Assembly (NCBI GenBank): GCA_903840265.1
Contig: CAIMFH010000063.1
Coordinates: forward strand, 1 to 48,586
From: an uncultured Schlesneria sp.
Lineage (GTDB): Bacteria > Planctomycetota > Planctomycetia > Planctomycetales > Planctomycetaceae
Direction of reading: 5' to 3'
Length of the DNA stretch: 48,586 bases
Shown here: positions 18,444-27,618 of the stretch, one piece after another
Layout: the number at the start of each line of letters is the position of its first letter
Position numbering within the stretch: the first letter of the stretch is position 1
Notes under the pieces: generated by a model
What the model was told of the DNA's origin: nothing
Database searches by the model: none
What the model saw: the letters and a program-made list of their open reading frames with translations, nothing else
Program-made: the position numbers and the translations under genes

Positions 18444-19649
18444 TTAATCTGCAGGGACTGCCGGTACGCGAACGAAACTGAGCAGTACCGACGCGATCAA
18501 AGCGAGTGCTGCTCCGGTCCCAAAAGCAGAGAATGGACCGTATGTCTGATACAGGGCACCAAACAACAGGCTGGCTGGCAACGTGGAAATGCCGATCGCG
18601 AAATTGAACCAACCAAATGCGAGTCCTTTTCGTGCGGGCCCGGCAAGTACTGCCACCAACGTTTTCTCGGCGGGCTCCGTTAGACCGTAGAACAGGGCGT
18701 AGCTCAGGAAAATGCCCCATACCTGCCAGGAGTTCACTGCCAGGGCGAAGCCGAGATAGACGATTGAGTAGACAAACCAACCTGCCAGAATGAATCGCCG
18801 GGCTCCAAATCGATCGACAGCTCGACCAAACCAGAGGTTGCTGAAGCTTTTCAAGATGTGGAACAGGCACCAGAGCACGGGCAGCAGCACCTTCGGGACA
18901 CCCAACTCTTCCGCGCGGAGGAGCAAGAAGGCATCGCTGGAGTTGCCGAGGGAGAAGATTGTCAGGGCTAGCAGAAAGAGCCGAAAGTTGTTGTCGAACG
19001 GGGCAAGCGTTAGGCGGTCTGAACCTTTCGTCGTCGGCTTTGCATCCGCGGCAGGCTTAGGTGTCTCTCTCAATCCGACAGCGACCAGAGCGACCACCAT
19101 CAAGCCGGGAATCAGGCTGAGTAGAAACAGCGTTCGAAGCTGACCGGGAAAAAGCCAGAGAAAGAGTGTCGCCAGTAAAGGGCCGATCGCCGCCCCCAAG
19201 TGATCCATCGCCCGATGAAACCCAAATGCTCGCCCGCGCACCGACGGATCGCAGGAATCGGCGATCAACGCGTCTCGAGGCGAAGTTCGGATCCCTTTGC
19301 CAATTCGATCGCCAACGCGAATGGCTGCCAACTGCCACATCGAGCCGACGACGCCGATCCAGGGCCTAAGCAGCGCTGCGAAAGAATAACCGAATACGAC
19401 GAACCCCTTGCGGCTTCCCGCGCGGTCCGACCAATGCCCTGACCAAAGCTTTAAGAGGCTGGCGACCGAATCGGCTAAACCTTCAATCAACCCCAGGGCG
19501 AATTTGTTTCCCGCTGTTAATGTCAACAGGAAGCCGGGCAAGAGAGGGAAGATCATTTCGCTGGCGATATCGTTCAGCAGACTCGCCAAGCCGAGCACTC
19601 GTACGTTGCGAGGCAAAGCCTGATCAGTTCGTGAGTCCTTTGATGACAA
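18444..19649 (-). CDS. Major facilitator superfamily transporter
   Basis: This 401-residue protein has about 12 hydrophobic segments. The loop between helices 2 and 3 reads LWSGHWSDRAGSRKGF, matching the MFS GxxxDRxGRR motif, and GKGIRTSPRDALIADSC and RGRAFGFHRAMDHLGAAIGPLL resemble the multidrug-like branch often seen in planctomycetes. Helix 5 is followed by a long polar loop (RETPKPAADAKPTTKGSD). The start is a TTG at 19649 with AAGGA eight bases before it, and the first conserved residues (LPRNVRVLGLASLLND) begin shortly after. The substrate is unknown. Confidence 0.88.
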   Translation of the reverse strand: MSSKDSRTDQALPRNVRVLGLASLLNDIASEMIFPLLPGFLLTLTAGNKFALGLIEGLADSVASLLKLWSGHWSDRAGSRKGFVVFGYSFAALLRPWIGVVGSMWQLAAIRVGDRIGKGIRTSPRDALIADSCDPSVRGRAFGFHRAMDHLGAAIGPLLATLFLWLFPGQLRTLFLLSLIPGLMVVALVAVGLRETPKPAADAKPTTKGSDRLTLAPFDNNFRLFLLALTIFSLGNSSDAFLLLRAEELGVPKVLLPVLWCLFHILKSFSNLWFGRAVDRFGARRFILAGWFVYSIVYLGFALAVNSWQVWGIFLSYALFYGLTEPAEKTLVAVLAGPARKGLAFGWFNFAIGISTLPASLLFGALYQTYGPFSAFGTGAALALIASVLLSFVRVPAVPAD

Positions 19650-19715
19650 AAGCAGATTCCTTCGAATCGACGGCGATCAAAGAACGACTGACAACCGCGA
19701 CTTTTAACTCAGATG

Positions 19716-20630
19716 CTATTTCCAGGCGAAGACTTCGCCGGTTAGTCGCTCGAAGGCTTCGATGTACTTGGCTCGGGTTCGCTCGATGACTTCGGCAGGG
19801 AGTTCTGGTGGCGGGCTGTTTTTGTCCCAGGCGGTTGTTTCGAGCCAATCGCGGACGAACTGCTTGTCGAAACTGGGCTGGCTGCCGCCGGGGGCGTATT
19901 GATCCAGGGGCCAGAATCGTGAGCTGTCCGGCGTCAGCACTTCATCGATCAGGATGATCTCATCGTCGCGCAGGCCGAATTCGAATTTGGTGTCGGCGAG
20001 AATGATGCCGCGTTCGCGCGCGTATTCGGCGGCCATGGAATAGATGTGGACGCTCAGGCGGCGCAGTTCGATGGCCGTGGCGTGTCCCACGATCTCGGAC
20101 ATGCGCTCAAACGAGATGTTTTCGTCGTGGCCGGTTTCAGCTTTGGTGGCCGGGGTGAAAATCGGGGCGGGAAGCAGATCACCTTCGACCAGTCCGGCGG
20201 GCAGGGGGATGCCGCAGACCGTTTGAGACGCTTTGTATTCCTTCCAGCCTGAACCGGCGAGGTAACCTCGCACGACGCATTCCACGGGGAAAACCTTGGT
20301 CTTGTAGACGACCATGCTGCGCCCGACCAAGTCGTCGACGTTTGTCCCGGCGGGCAAATCCAGATCGCCCGGGTTCATGCTGAGGACGTGATGAGGCACA
20401 TCCAGGCGGCTGAACCAGAAGCGACTGATCTGCGTGAGGACTCGCCCCTTATCGGGAATGCCACTCGGCAGAATCCAATCGAACGCACTGATGCGATCGG
20501 TCGCGATGAACAGCAGCCGGTCACCAAAGTCATAGACATCGCGGACCTTACCTCGAAAAGGGCTCAGTCCGGGGAGTTGGCTATGCAGAAAGGGGGTCGC
20601 AGAAGGTTGATTGGACATCATCAAGTTCAT
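19716..20630 (-). CDS. purC: Phosphoribosylaminoimidazole-succinocarboxamide synthase (SAICAR synthetase)
   Basis: This enzyme joins CAIR and aspartate with ATP in purine biosynthesis in the cytoplasm. Family motifs are [36 protein letters not shown] at the N-terminus, [14 protein letters not shown], and [15 protein letters not shown] prefer one of the clustered ATG codons at 20618-20630 over the longer frame to 20711, because the extension has no conserved sequence. No strong Shine-Dalgarno site decides between them. It is divergent from the GH10-like gene with about 270 bp between the starts. Confidence 0.95.
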   Translation of the reverse strand: MNLMMSNQPSATPFLHSQLPGLSPFRGKVRDVYDFGDRLLFIATDRISAFDWILPSGIPDKGRVLTQISRFWFSRLDVPHHVLSMNPGDLDLPAGTNVDDLVGRSMVVYKTKVFPVECVVRGYLAGSGWKEYKASQTVCGIPLPAGLVEGDLLPAPIFTPATKAETGHDENISFERMSEIVGHATAIELRRLSVHIYSMAAEYARERGIILADTKFEFGLRDDEIILIDEVLTPDSSRFWPLDQYAPGGSQPSFDKQFVRDWLETTAWDKNSPPPELPAEVIERTRAKYIEAFERLTGEVFAWK

Positions 20631-20897
20631 TTCTGAAGAACAAGCGGCCCAAAGGATCGAGCCGGTCCGGTCGTAAAACGATATTCCTTGCGAGCCTAAC
20701 ATTGCTGACATTGTTGAACAACCCGTTCAACAAAACTACACTCCGACAGTCGCATGTCGGCGAGTCAGTTCCACAAAAGAGAAGGGTGATCGATTGTTAA
20801 GGACGCTGCCAAGCTTGAACAGTAGCGTTCACCTGCGGAGCGATTGTGTAGACCTCGACCAACGACACGTTTACTTTTTAGCACGCCGAGGTTGCAC
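20631..20897. promoter_or_regulatory. Divergent promoter region of purC and the GH10-like gene
   Basis: The two genes read away from each other here, so both promoters should lie in this stretch. A GAGG element sits seven bases before the ATG at 20898. No confident -35/-10 boxes or PurR-like site could be picked. Confidence 0.4.
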
Positions 20898-22430
20898 ATG
20901 GGCTTGATCCGCTTTGCCGTTCATCCGGCATCCTTAACGGAAGACTGGCCTGAAGTTTATCGTGGCTACCTGACGGGTGCCGATGGTCGCGTGTTTCCGA
21001 CGCGGATCGAAGTGGACGGTCAAATTATCGGTTGTCGCCGAGCCACGTCGGAAAGCTGCAAGTTTCACGTGGCCTTTCCCGTCGAAGGATTCGGCCGCCC
21101 CTTCGTCAGTTCCGCATCTTTGCCCGAGCGTGATCAACCGTATGTGCTGGTTGTCGAACTGGCTCGCGGTAAGATTGTGCAACTTCGAAATCAGGCATCG
21201 TCGTGGGAACTGTCTGGGATGCAGATTCCACCCGCGTTCGCCGCGGCGTCTCGGGCGGCGCATCACGCTTTCGGCCGTGCTGCCTCTGCTCAAGCTGACG
21301 TGGCGGGATCGACGAAACTGGCGACCGAAGCGCTGCATCATGCGTTCGTCGCCGCCGAGATCCTGACCCGCGGTTATGCCTCGCAGGCGCTGGCTGGTCG
21401 ATTGCAGAGGTTTGGCGGGTTGCCCGCATCGATTGGTTGCGATCTGCAAAGTTCGGTGCCGCAGCCGGAAGCCAACGAACTGTTCACGGCCGCATTCAAC
21501 GCCGCCACGGTGGCGGTCCCCTGGCGATCAATCGAAGCGATCGAGGGGGAATACGACTGGGGTCCGATCGATCGACAGTTGGAATGGTGCGAGCAGCAGA
21601 AGGTCGAGAATCAGAAGATGAAGGGCGAGCATCAAAAGTTGCTCGTTCGCGGCGGGCCGCTGATTGATTTCGGACCGGACGGACTTCCCCCCTGGCTGGC
21701 GCGGTGGGAACACGACGTGTTCAACTTGCGCAGCTTTATCTGCGATTTTGTCGAAACGGCAATTTCGCGTTATGCCGGACGGATCCGGATCTGGGAAGTG
21801 GTGGCCCGGGCAAATTCCGGCGGTGCGATGACATTGAACGAAGAGAATCGCTTGATGCTGACCGCCAGCGTGCTGGGTGTTGCCAAGCAGATTGACGAAG
21901 AAGGTCAATTGATGATCCGCGTCGATCAGCCGTGGGGCGATTACCAAGCCCGCGGTCAGCACCGGTTGTCTCCGCTGCAGTTTGTCGATGCGCTGCATCG
22001 TTCCGGGGTCGGGTTGGCGGGTGTGAACCTGGAACTGGCGATGGGCTTTTTGCCGCGCGGCAGTGCGCGACGCGACCTGATGGATATTTCGCGCCTGATC
22101 GATTCCTGGAGCGTCCTCAACCTGCCATTGCACGTGACCCTTGCCAGTCCGTCCAGTTTAGAGGATGACCCGCTTTCGCACTCGGATTGGGAAGTCGACC
22201 CTCGACTGTGGCCCGAGGCGACGGCTGAAGAAAGCCAGGCGGAAACCTTGGACCGGGTGATCGAGTTGCTGCTGGCCAAGCCCTCAGTAGCCGGGGTCTT
22301 TCAGACTCATTTTTCAGACGCCGAGCGACACCAGTTTCCGTTCGCCGGAATGCTGCGAGCCGATGGATCTCCCAAGCCGGCGTTGGAACGAATCATCACG
22401 CAACGTCAGCAGCATAAGCGACGTGATTGA
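20898..22430 (+). CDS. GH10-like protein lacking both catalytic glutamates
   Basis: This 510-residue protein has an N-terminal domain (about 1-180) without a recognised family, then a (beta/alpha)8-like region similar to GH10 xylanases: FNAATVAVPWRSIEAIEGEYDW, KLLVRGGPLIDF, RYAGRIRIWEVV and VAGVFQTHFSDAE near the end. The usual acid/base segment WDVVNEA reads WEVVARAN (299-306), so the glutamate is arginine. The usual nucleophile strand ITELDV reads VTLASP (413-418). No signal peptide is seen, so it is probably cytoplasmic. I take the ATG at 20898 because of the GAGG before it and because conserved sequence begins there. It is best called a GH10-fold protein of unknown activity. Confidence 0.8.
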   Translation: MGLIRFAVHPASLTEDWPEVYRGYLTGADGRVFPTRIEVDGQIIGCRRATSESCKFHVAFPVEGFGRPFVSSASLPERDQPYVLVVELARGKIVQLRNQASSWELSGMQIPPAFAAASRAAHHAFGRAASAQADVAGSTKLATEALHHAFVAAEILTRGYASQALAGRLQRFGGLPASIGCDLQSSVPQPEANELFTAAFNAATVAVPWRSIEAIEGEYDWGPIDRQLEWCEQQKVENQKMKGEHQKLLVRGGPLIDFGPDGLPPWLARWEHDVFNLRSFICDFVETAISRYAGRIRIWEVVARANSGGAMTLNEENRLMLTASVLGVAKQIDEEGQLMIRVDQPWGDYQARGQHRLSPLQFVDALHRSGVGLAGVNLELAMGFLPRGSARRDLMDISRLIDSWSVLNLPLHVTLASPSSLEDDPLSHSDWEVDPRLWPEATAEESQAETLDRVIELLLAKPSVAGVFQTHFSDAERHQFPFAGMLRADGSPKPALERIITQRQQHKRRD

Positions 22431-22615
22431 AAGTAACGGCTCGTGATTGTTCGTGGAATTCTTGGCGAATGATCGGCCAAAACTGGTCCGTTCAGGCGTC
22501 TCGCTTGGCAGTCCGGTGGTGTACCTCTAGCATAGTCGGCGAGGGGACGCTCGTGGAGACTTTCTCCATCCCGTTCTGACTGACTCTGAACGCCCGAATA
22601 AAAGACGAAAGTATC

Positions 22616-23809
22616 ATGGCCAAGAAGACGATTGCTGATGTCGATGTTTCCGGTAAAGCCGTGCTGATGCGTTGCGACTTCAATGTCCCGCTGGATGATG
22701 GCCTGCAGATTACCGACGACCGACGCATCACCGAAGCCTTGCCGTCGATCAAGTCGGCGCTGGATCGTGGCGGTCGCGTGATCCTGATGAGTCACCTGGG
22801 TCGTCCAGAAGGGAAAGATCCCGCCGACGATGCCAAGTACAGCCTGAAGCCGGTTGCTGAACGACTGCACGCGCTGCTCGGTTGCCCCGTCCACTTCGCA
22901 TCCGACACCGTGGGTGACGACGCCAAGGCCAAGTCGGCAGCGCTCAAGAACGGCGAAGTGTTGTTGCTGGAGAACGTTCGCTTCAACAAGGGTGAAAAGA
23001 AGGGCGACGCCGATTACGCCGCGGTGCTGGCCGCGATGGGCGACATCTATTGCAACGATGCGTTTGGAACCTGCCATCGGACTGAAGGTTCGATGGTGGC
23101 GGTGCCGAATGCCATGGTTGGCAAGCCCAAGGTCTGTGGTTTCCTGGTCGAAAAGGAAATTCAATTCCTGTCAGAAGCGATCGCCGAGCCGAAACGACCG
23201 TTTGTCGCAATCGTTGGTGGCAAGAAGGTCTCAGACAAGATCAACGTGATTCAGAACCTGCTCAACATCTGCGACAAAGTTCTGATCGGCGGGGCGATGG
23301 CCTATACCTTTTCGCTGGCTCAAGGGGGCGCGATCGGCAAGAGTTTCGTCGAAGTCGACAAGGTCGATCTTGCCAAGAGCTTGATCGCATCGGGCGGTGA
23401 CAAACTGCTGCTGCCTGCGGATTCACATTGCGGTGACGACTTCAAGGGAAGTTGCAATAAGCAAGTCGTCGAAGCGGGCCAGATCCCCGATGGCTGGGAA
23501 GGGTTCGACATCGGCCCCGAGACGATCAAGAAGTACGCCGATGTCATCAAGTCGGCTAAGACGGTGGTCTGGAATGGTCCGATGGGTGTCTTCGAAATGC
23601 CACCGTTCGACGCCGGAACCCGAGCGGTTGCCGAAGCGATCGTCGCCAGCGATTCGACCAGCATCATCGGTGGTGGCGACAGCGCCGCAGCGATCCAGCA
23701 GTTTGGCCTGGCCGACAAGGTGACTCACGTCAGCACCGGCGGCGGAGCCAGCCTGGAAATGCTCGAAGGCAAGAAGTTTGCGGCTGTCGAGTTACTCGAC
23801 AATAAGTAA
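22616..23809 (+). CDS. pgk: Phosphoglycerate kinase
   Basis: This 397-residue protein has the normal length for bacterial phosphoglycerate kinase and catalyses the ADP/ATP step of glycolysis with 1,3-bisphosphoglycerate. Motifs include [16 protein letters not shown] (substrate-binding Arg and Asn), [20 protein letters not shown], and at the C-terminal lobe [18 protein letters not shown] and [15 protein letters not shown] with [17 protein letters not shown] for nucleotide binding. It starts at the only sensible ATG, 22616. It appears to be a single-gene unit ended by the hairpin at 23835-23866. Confidence 0.98.
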   Translation: MAKKTIADVDVSGKAVLMRCDFNVPLDDGLQITDDRRITEALPSIKSALDRGGRVILMSHLGRPEGKDPADDAKYSLKPVAERLHALLGCPVHFASDTVGDDAKAKSAALKNGEVLLLENVRFNKGEKKGDADYAAVLAAMGDIYCNDAFGTCHRTEGSMVAVPNAMVGKPKVCGFLVEKEIQFLSEAIAEPKRPFVAIVGGKKVSDKINVIQNLLNICDKVLIGGAMAYTFSLAQGGAIGKSFVEVDKVDLAKSLIASGGDKLLLPADSHCGDDFKGSCNKQVVEAGQIPDGWEGFDIGPETIKKYADVIKSAKTVVWNGPMGVFEMPPFDAGTRAVAEAIVASDSTSIIGGGDSAAAIQQFGLADKVTHVSTGGGASLEMLEGKKFAAVELLDNK

Positions 23810-23834
23810 TCGACGGTGACATCGAAGTTTATTT

Positions 23835-23866
23835 CGAAGCCCGATCCTGCTCAGGATCGGGCTTCG
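23835..23866 (+). terminator. Hairpin terminator after pgk
   Basis: The 15 bp perfect stem CGAAGCCCGATCCTG / CAGGATCGGGCTTCG with a two-base nominal loop lies 26 bp after the pgk stop. No long T run follows, so termination may be weak or also serve as mRNA end protection. Confidence 0.75.
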
Positions 23867-23928
23867 TTCGCTTTCCAGCAGCAGGGTGTTAGAGTCGCAG
23901 GCGTACGGCTTCACACTCCAGGTGTCGC

Positions 23929-24420
23929 ATGAGCCAATCTCCAAGACAGATCCCTTATTACCGTCGAGTGTTGATGCCGGGTGCCCATTGGGTCTGGTTG
24001 TCGATCTTGTTGTATGTGATCGCCTGTTTCCTGCCCGCGATGCCACCCATCTGGGGGAGCGAGCCAATTTATGGGTGGGAGTGCCTGGCTTCGCTAATCA
24101 TTGGCATTCCTGCGTGGTGGGCGAACCCGGCTTATTTCCTGGCGATCATCTTCTCTTGGTGCCGTTGTGGTCGAATCGCTGCGGTGCTGGCTGCGATCGC
24201 TGCACTGCTGGCCTGCAGTTTCGAACTGATGGATCTGCCCAACCAGGGCTGGATGCTCGAGCGTCAAGAAGTCGGCTGTTATGTGTGGATCATGAGCCTG
24301 CAGATTCTGGCCTGCAATTTGATCTGGCGCGAATGGCTGAGATGGCGGGAACGACAAGCGCGTGTCGACATTGGCCTTGCCGATCCAACTTCGCGAGACA
24401 GCATCGCGCCCGCTACTTGA
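23929..24420 (+). CDS. Small polytopic membrane protein of unknown function
   Basis: I do not recognise the family. It is 163 residues with roughly four hydrophobic segments (WVWLSILLYVIACFLPAMPP, a segment near residues 50-75, AAVLAAIAALLACSFELM, and VWIMSLQILACNLIW) followed by a basic, charged tail. An AGGTG element precedes the ATG at 23929 by five bases. It runs to within the last bases of the convergent WD40-oxidoreductase gene, with which it overlaps by 8 bp tail to tail. Its location after the pgk terminator suggests its own promoter. Confidence 0.7.
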   Translation: MSQSPRQIPYYRRVLMPGAHWVWLSILLYVIACFLPAMPPIWGSEPIYGWECLASLIIGIPAWWANPAYFLAIIFSWCRCGRIAAVLAAIAALLACSFELMDLPNQGWMLERQEVGCYVWIMSLQILACNLIWREWLRWRERQARVDIGLADPTSRDSIAPAT

Positions 24421-26506
24421 GATCCGCGATCTTCTTCGTCGCTTCGGCCTTCGCTTTGGTCAGCACACTTTCCAGCGTCACCTTGGCACCGTCCTGTCGC
24501 TTGCTCTCGTCTGCGGCTTCCATGAACGCGTAGATCTCGAGCGTCTCTTGTTCGCTCACCGGAGGCTGGCCGCTGCGGAAGAACTTCACGATTTCGAAGA
24601 CCAGCGGATCGTAGCCGTCGTAGGAACCGATGGGGGCCGTTCCGGTCTCGCCGGTGGCTGTTCCGGAGTAACCTTTGCCTTCGCGGAAGATGCCGACTCG
24701 ATCACCCGACCAGTCTCCGGTGACTTCGATCAGGCCTGCTTCGGTCTTGCCGCGAGTGACTGACTGGCAGCCGGTTCCCATCACCGTGAATAGCGACTCG
24801 ACACCGTGGATTCCGTACCAGAACAAGTCGGGATGCGACGGTTCCAACTCGGCCGGGCTGGAGGCTTCACAGCGCATTACTTTCCCCAACGAGCCCCCGC
24901 GTACTTCCAGCGTCGTCTTACCGAAGCGGAGCGAAGACGATGAGAAGACGGGTGTCTTGTACTTCTTTGCTGCCTCAAAAATCGCGATGGCATCCGAGAG
25001 CGATGCGGCAATCGGCTTGTCAATGAAGCAGGGTTTGCCAGCCTGTAGCACTGGCAATACCTGCTCATAGTGAGGCTTGCCGTCATTGGATTCGAGGAAG
25101 ACGACATCGACTCGCTTCAGCAGTTCTTCGATTGAATCTACGATTTCGACATCCAGCTTTTTGATCTCTTCGATGTATCCCGGCACACGCGAGACGCTTT
25201 TGGGAATATCCGCGCTTCCCTTGGGATAGGCGGCAACAATGCGACATCCCGCCACGGCCGCATTGGGTTTGGCCGCATTCAAAGTCTTCGTGAAGGCGAT
25301 CGCGTGCGAGGTGTCTAAGCCAATGATTCCGGCCCGTAACGGTGTCGGCTCGGCGGCAGCGGTTGGCGAAGTTGGACTTGGTGCGACGGTCAATGCGTCG
25401 GCAGGGGCGGCATCGAATTGGAATGAGGGGAGTTGGGTCGATGGCAATCCGACCGCCAGAAAAGCGATATTCCAGAGTGTCACTGTCTTGTCCTGCCCGC
25501 CCGTTGCCACGGTGCGACCATCATGGGACAAGGCCAACGCCATGAGCTTCATTTCGGATGCTTCGACTGTGGCGAGTTCTTCACCGCTCTGATATTCCCA
25601 GACTTTCAGCTCATTCTTCCCGACCGCGCGACCGCCGCTGATGCTGATTGCGGTCTCGTCATCGGGATGAAATACCACGGCGTTGGTGGGACGCGAATGG
25701 CCTCCGAAGAAGCCCAGCGGCTTGTTGTCGGCCAGATTGTAGAGGTTGACGTGTTCATCCAGCCCGGTAGACGCGACAAACTTGCCATCGGTTGAGAACG
25801 CGACTCCCGTCGCGGCTTTCGTGTGCAGTTCGAACTCATTCTGAATCGCGCCAGTGGTCGAGTCGCAGACGATGACCTTACCTTGCTTGGTTGGTCGAGT
25901 GTCATCACCAAGCGCCACGGCGAGCAGACGGCCGTCTGGAGACCAGGCGACTCCCATCGCGGGCAGGCCGCTGCCCTTCACGATCAGGGTCGGCGTCGGC
26001 TCGCCGACTTTCCAGACTCGGACGGTTTCGTCTTCGCAAGCGGTCGCGACGCGCGATCCCTCAGGAGAGAACGCGACACTGGTCACATAGGCCCGGTGGC
26101 CCTTCAAGTCATGAACCAGTTCACCGCTCTCCGGATTCCAGAGGCCGGCTCGTTGATAGCTGCCCACCAACAACAACTTCCCGTCGGGCGAGAATGCCAG
26201 GGCTTTGACCTGACCTGACTTTATGTTCAGCTCGTGCCGAATCGCTTTGGATTCCACGTCCATCAGTTGAACGGCGTCTTTGACACCCACCGCCAGCGTC
26301 TTGTCGTCTGGACTGAAGGCCAGACTCGTGACCCAGCTATTGAAGGCGGGCAGCTTGGCCAAGGGCTGCAGCGCCTTCGGCTTTGAGGCATCAGGCTTGG
26401 CGACCTTCTTGCCAAAGTTTAGTACGCGTGAACCTTTAGGCGTGTCCGCGGCGTAGAGAGGCGCGACGAACAACAGAATCAGCAACGTCCCAATACGGTT
26501 CGACAT
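24413..26506 (-). CDS. Secreted WD40 beta-propeller fused to a Gfo/Idh/MocA-like oxidoreductase domain
   Basis: Starting at the ATG at 26506 (GGGAG six bases upstream), the protein has 697 residues. A signal peptide ends near PLYAADT. Residues about 45-350 form WD40-type repeats (for example VTSLAFSPDDKTLAVGV, VTSVAFSPEGSRVATACEDETVRVW and VATGGQDKTVTLW). A linker rich in Pro, Ala and Thr follows, then a Gfo/Idh/MocA-like domain (about 385-697) with AGIIGLDTSHAIAF in place of the classic GxGxxG loop and FIDKPIAAS in the place of the EKP motif. The N-terminal signal suggests export, so the cofactor, if bound, would have to be acquired before or during export. Function unknown; a glycan-related periplasmic role is possible. 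Confidence 0.88.
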   Translation of the reverse strand: MSNRIGTLLILLFVAPLYAADTPKGSRVLNFGKKVAKPDASKPKALQPLAKLPAFNSWVTSLAFSPDDKTLAVGVKDAVQLMDVESKAIRHELNIKSGQVKALAFSPDGKLLLVGSYQRAGLWNPESGELVHDLKGHRAYVTSVAFSPEGSRVATACEDETVRVWKVGEPTPTLIVKGSGLPAMGVAWSPDGRLLAVALGDDTRPTKQGKVIVCDSTTGAIQNEFELHTKAATGVAFSTDGKFVASTGLDEHVNLYNLADNKPLGFFGGHSRPTNAVVFHPDDETAISISGGRAVGKNELKVWEYQSGEELATVEASEMKLMALALSHDGRTVATGGQDKTVTLWNIAFLAVGLPSTQLPSFQFDAAPADALTVAPSPTSPTAAAEPTPLRAGIIGLDTSHAIAFTKTLNAAKPNAAVAGCRIVAAYPKGSADIPKSVSRVPGYIEEIKKLDVEIVDSIEELLKRVDVVFLESNDGKPHYEQVLPVLQAGKPCFIDKPIAASLSDAIAIFEAAKKYKTPVFSSSSLRFGKTTLEVRGGSLGKVMRCEASSPAELEPSHPDLFWYGIHGVESLFTVMGTGCQSVTRGKTEAGLIEVTGDWSGDRVGIFREGKGYSGTATGETGTAPIGSYDGYDPLVFEIVKFFRSGQPPVSEQETLEIYAFMEAADESKRQDGAKVTLESVLTKAKAEATKKIADLK

Positions 26507-26650
26507 GCCAGACTCCCAGGTTTTCAGATCGCTGCCAGGCAACGGGTGAGATCAGTCATTTCCAGTGGTCGCGATTATGGCACGCCGCCGAATTGATGCC
26601 AACGCTGTGTTGGTGACCCAATTGCAGGGCGATCGCTTTTTTCAATTTGT

Positions 26651-26734
26651 GTGGCACGCTCTGAGGCTTTGCGAAGGGCGTGGTCATTATTGAAGCCGAA
26701 ATCCCACGCCCTTCGAAGACTCATGGCGTGCCAC
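26651..26734. repeat. Imperfect inverted repeat, about 84 bp
   Basis: Arms 26651-26683 and 26704-26734 pair almost fully: GTGGCACGC with GCGTGCCAC outside and CGAAGGGCGTGG with CCACGCCCTTCG inside. The loop is 20 bases. No protein is encoded. It lies upstream of the WD40 fusion and before the LecA-like gene. Confidence 0.85.
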
Positions 26735-26843
26735 TCTCCCGAAATGCCGTGGTTGTTACCCGATTGCGAACGCCGCCCCAAATGCATCTAATAGTGCGAA
26801 GTTCTGGCCATTCGGTCGTCTCCCGTACCGCTCGAAGGAGTTC

Positions 26844-27587
26844 ATGGTGATCCGCTATTCTCGACTTTCGATAGCCATGGCTTGCGCCGCTATCGTCACA
26901 ATCCTCTGGATCTCGCATGAATCGTTCGTTCAGGCACAGCCTCCTAAGTCGAAAGTGAAGTCGAAGCCGATCACGCCGGCCGAACTGAAGAAGCTCGATT
27001 CCAAGCTGGAAGACGTTCAACGCTCGTTCTTGAAGGACACCGAGTCCATCATCAAGGGCTATGAAGAAGGTGGCCAGTTCGAGCGTGCCAAGATTCTGCT
27101 GGAAGTGCTGCGAAAGCTCGATCCGAAGAACGAGCAAATCAAGAAGAAGCTGGAGCAGCTAGACGGCCAGATTTTGGATTCGTCGGAATTCGACCTGGAT
27201 CTGGATCCCGGCAAACCCTGGCAGCAGGTCGGCATGGTTGTGAAAGATCGTCCGCTACGGATCGAAGCGGAAGGGGACTACAAATTCGTCGCCTCGTTAT
27301 CCGTATCAGCCGATGGCTTCCCAAGCAAAGATCCTGCGAATGACATGATTGGCAGCGCCCCATTGGGTTCGGTCGTGGCCATCATCCTGCCTCCCGGCGG
27401 GGCAGAACCCACCACCGGCGGCAACAACAATCGCGATCAGAAGCCGAACGCGTTCCATGTGGGTGCCAAATTTGAGCAGCCCACACCGCGTGACGGGATC
27501 CTGCTGATCAAAGTGAATGTCCCCCCTGGCAGCAAATGTACCGGGAAATTGAAGGTCAAAGTTGGTGGCGTCACTCGTTCCACGTGA
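26844..27587 (+). CDS. Secreted protein with coiled-coil segment and LecA (PA-IL)-like beta-sandwich
   Basis: This 247-residue protein begins with a signal peptide (cleavage near SFVQAQP, about residue 31). A charged helical region follows (about 40-112, rich in Lys and Glu, with LKKLDSKLEDVQ and IKKKLEQLDGQI). The C-terminal part (about 120-245) has the outline of the PA-IL/LecA lectin fold: GKPWQQVGMVVKDRPLRIEAEGDY, then PLGSVVAIILPPGG, AFHVGAKFEQP, GILLIKVNVPPG and GKLKVKVGG. Sugar binding is inferred from the outline only. An AAGGAG sits just before the ATG, and a GTG three bases further on is an equally placed start. Confidence 0.75.
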   Translation: MVIRYSRLSIAMACAAIVTILWISHESFVQAQPPKSKVKSKPITPAELKKLDSKLEDVQRSFLKDTESIIKGYEEGGQFERAKILLEVLRKLDPKNEQIKKKLEQLDGQILDSSEFDLDLDPGKPWQQVGMVVKDRPLRIEAEGDYKFVASLSVSADGFPSKDPANDMIGSAPLGSVVAIILPPGGAEPTTGGNNNRDQKPNAFHVGAKFEQPTPRDGILLIKVNVPPGSKCTGKLKVKVGGVTRST

Positions 27588-27618
27588 TGAATCGCAGCAG
27601 ACGACAGCAAATCTCACG

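Noticed and set aside
23886-24533. 215-codon plus-strand frame overlapping the small membrane protein
   Set aside because: The 23929 frame has clean hydrophobic segments and a ribosome site; this one has neither.
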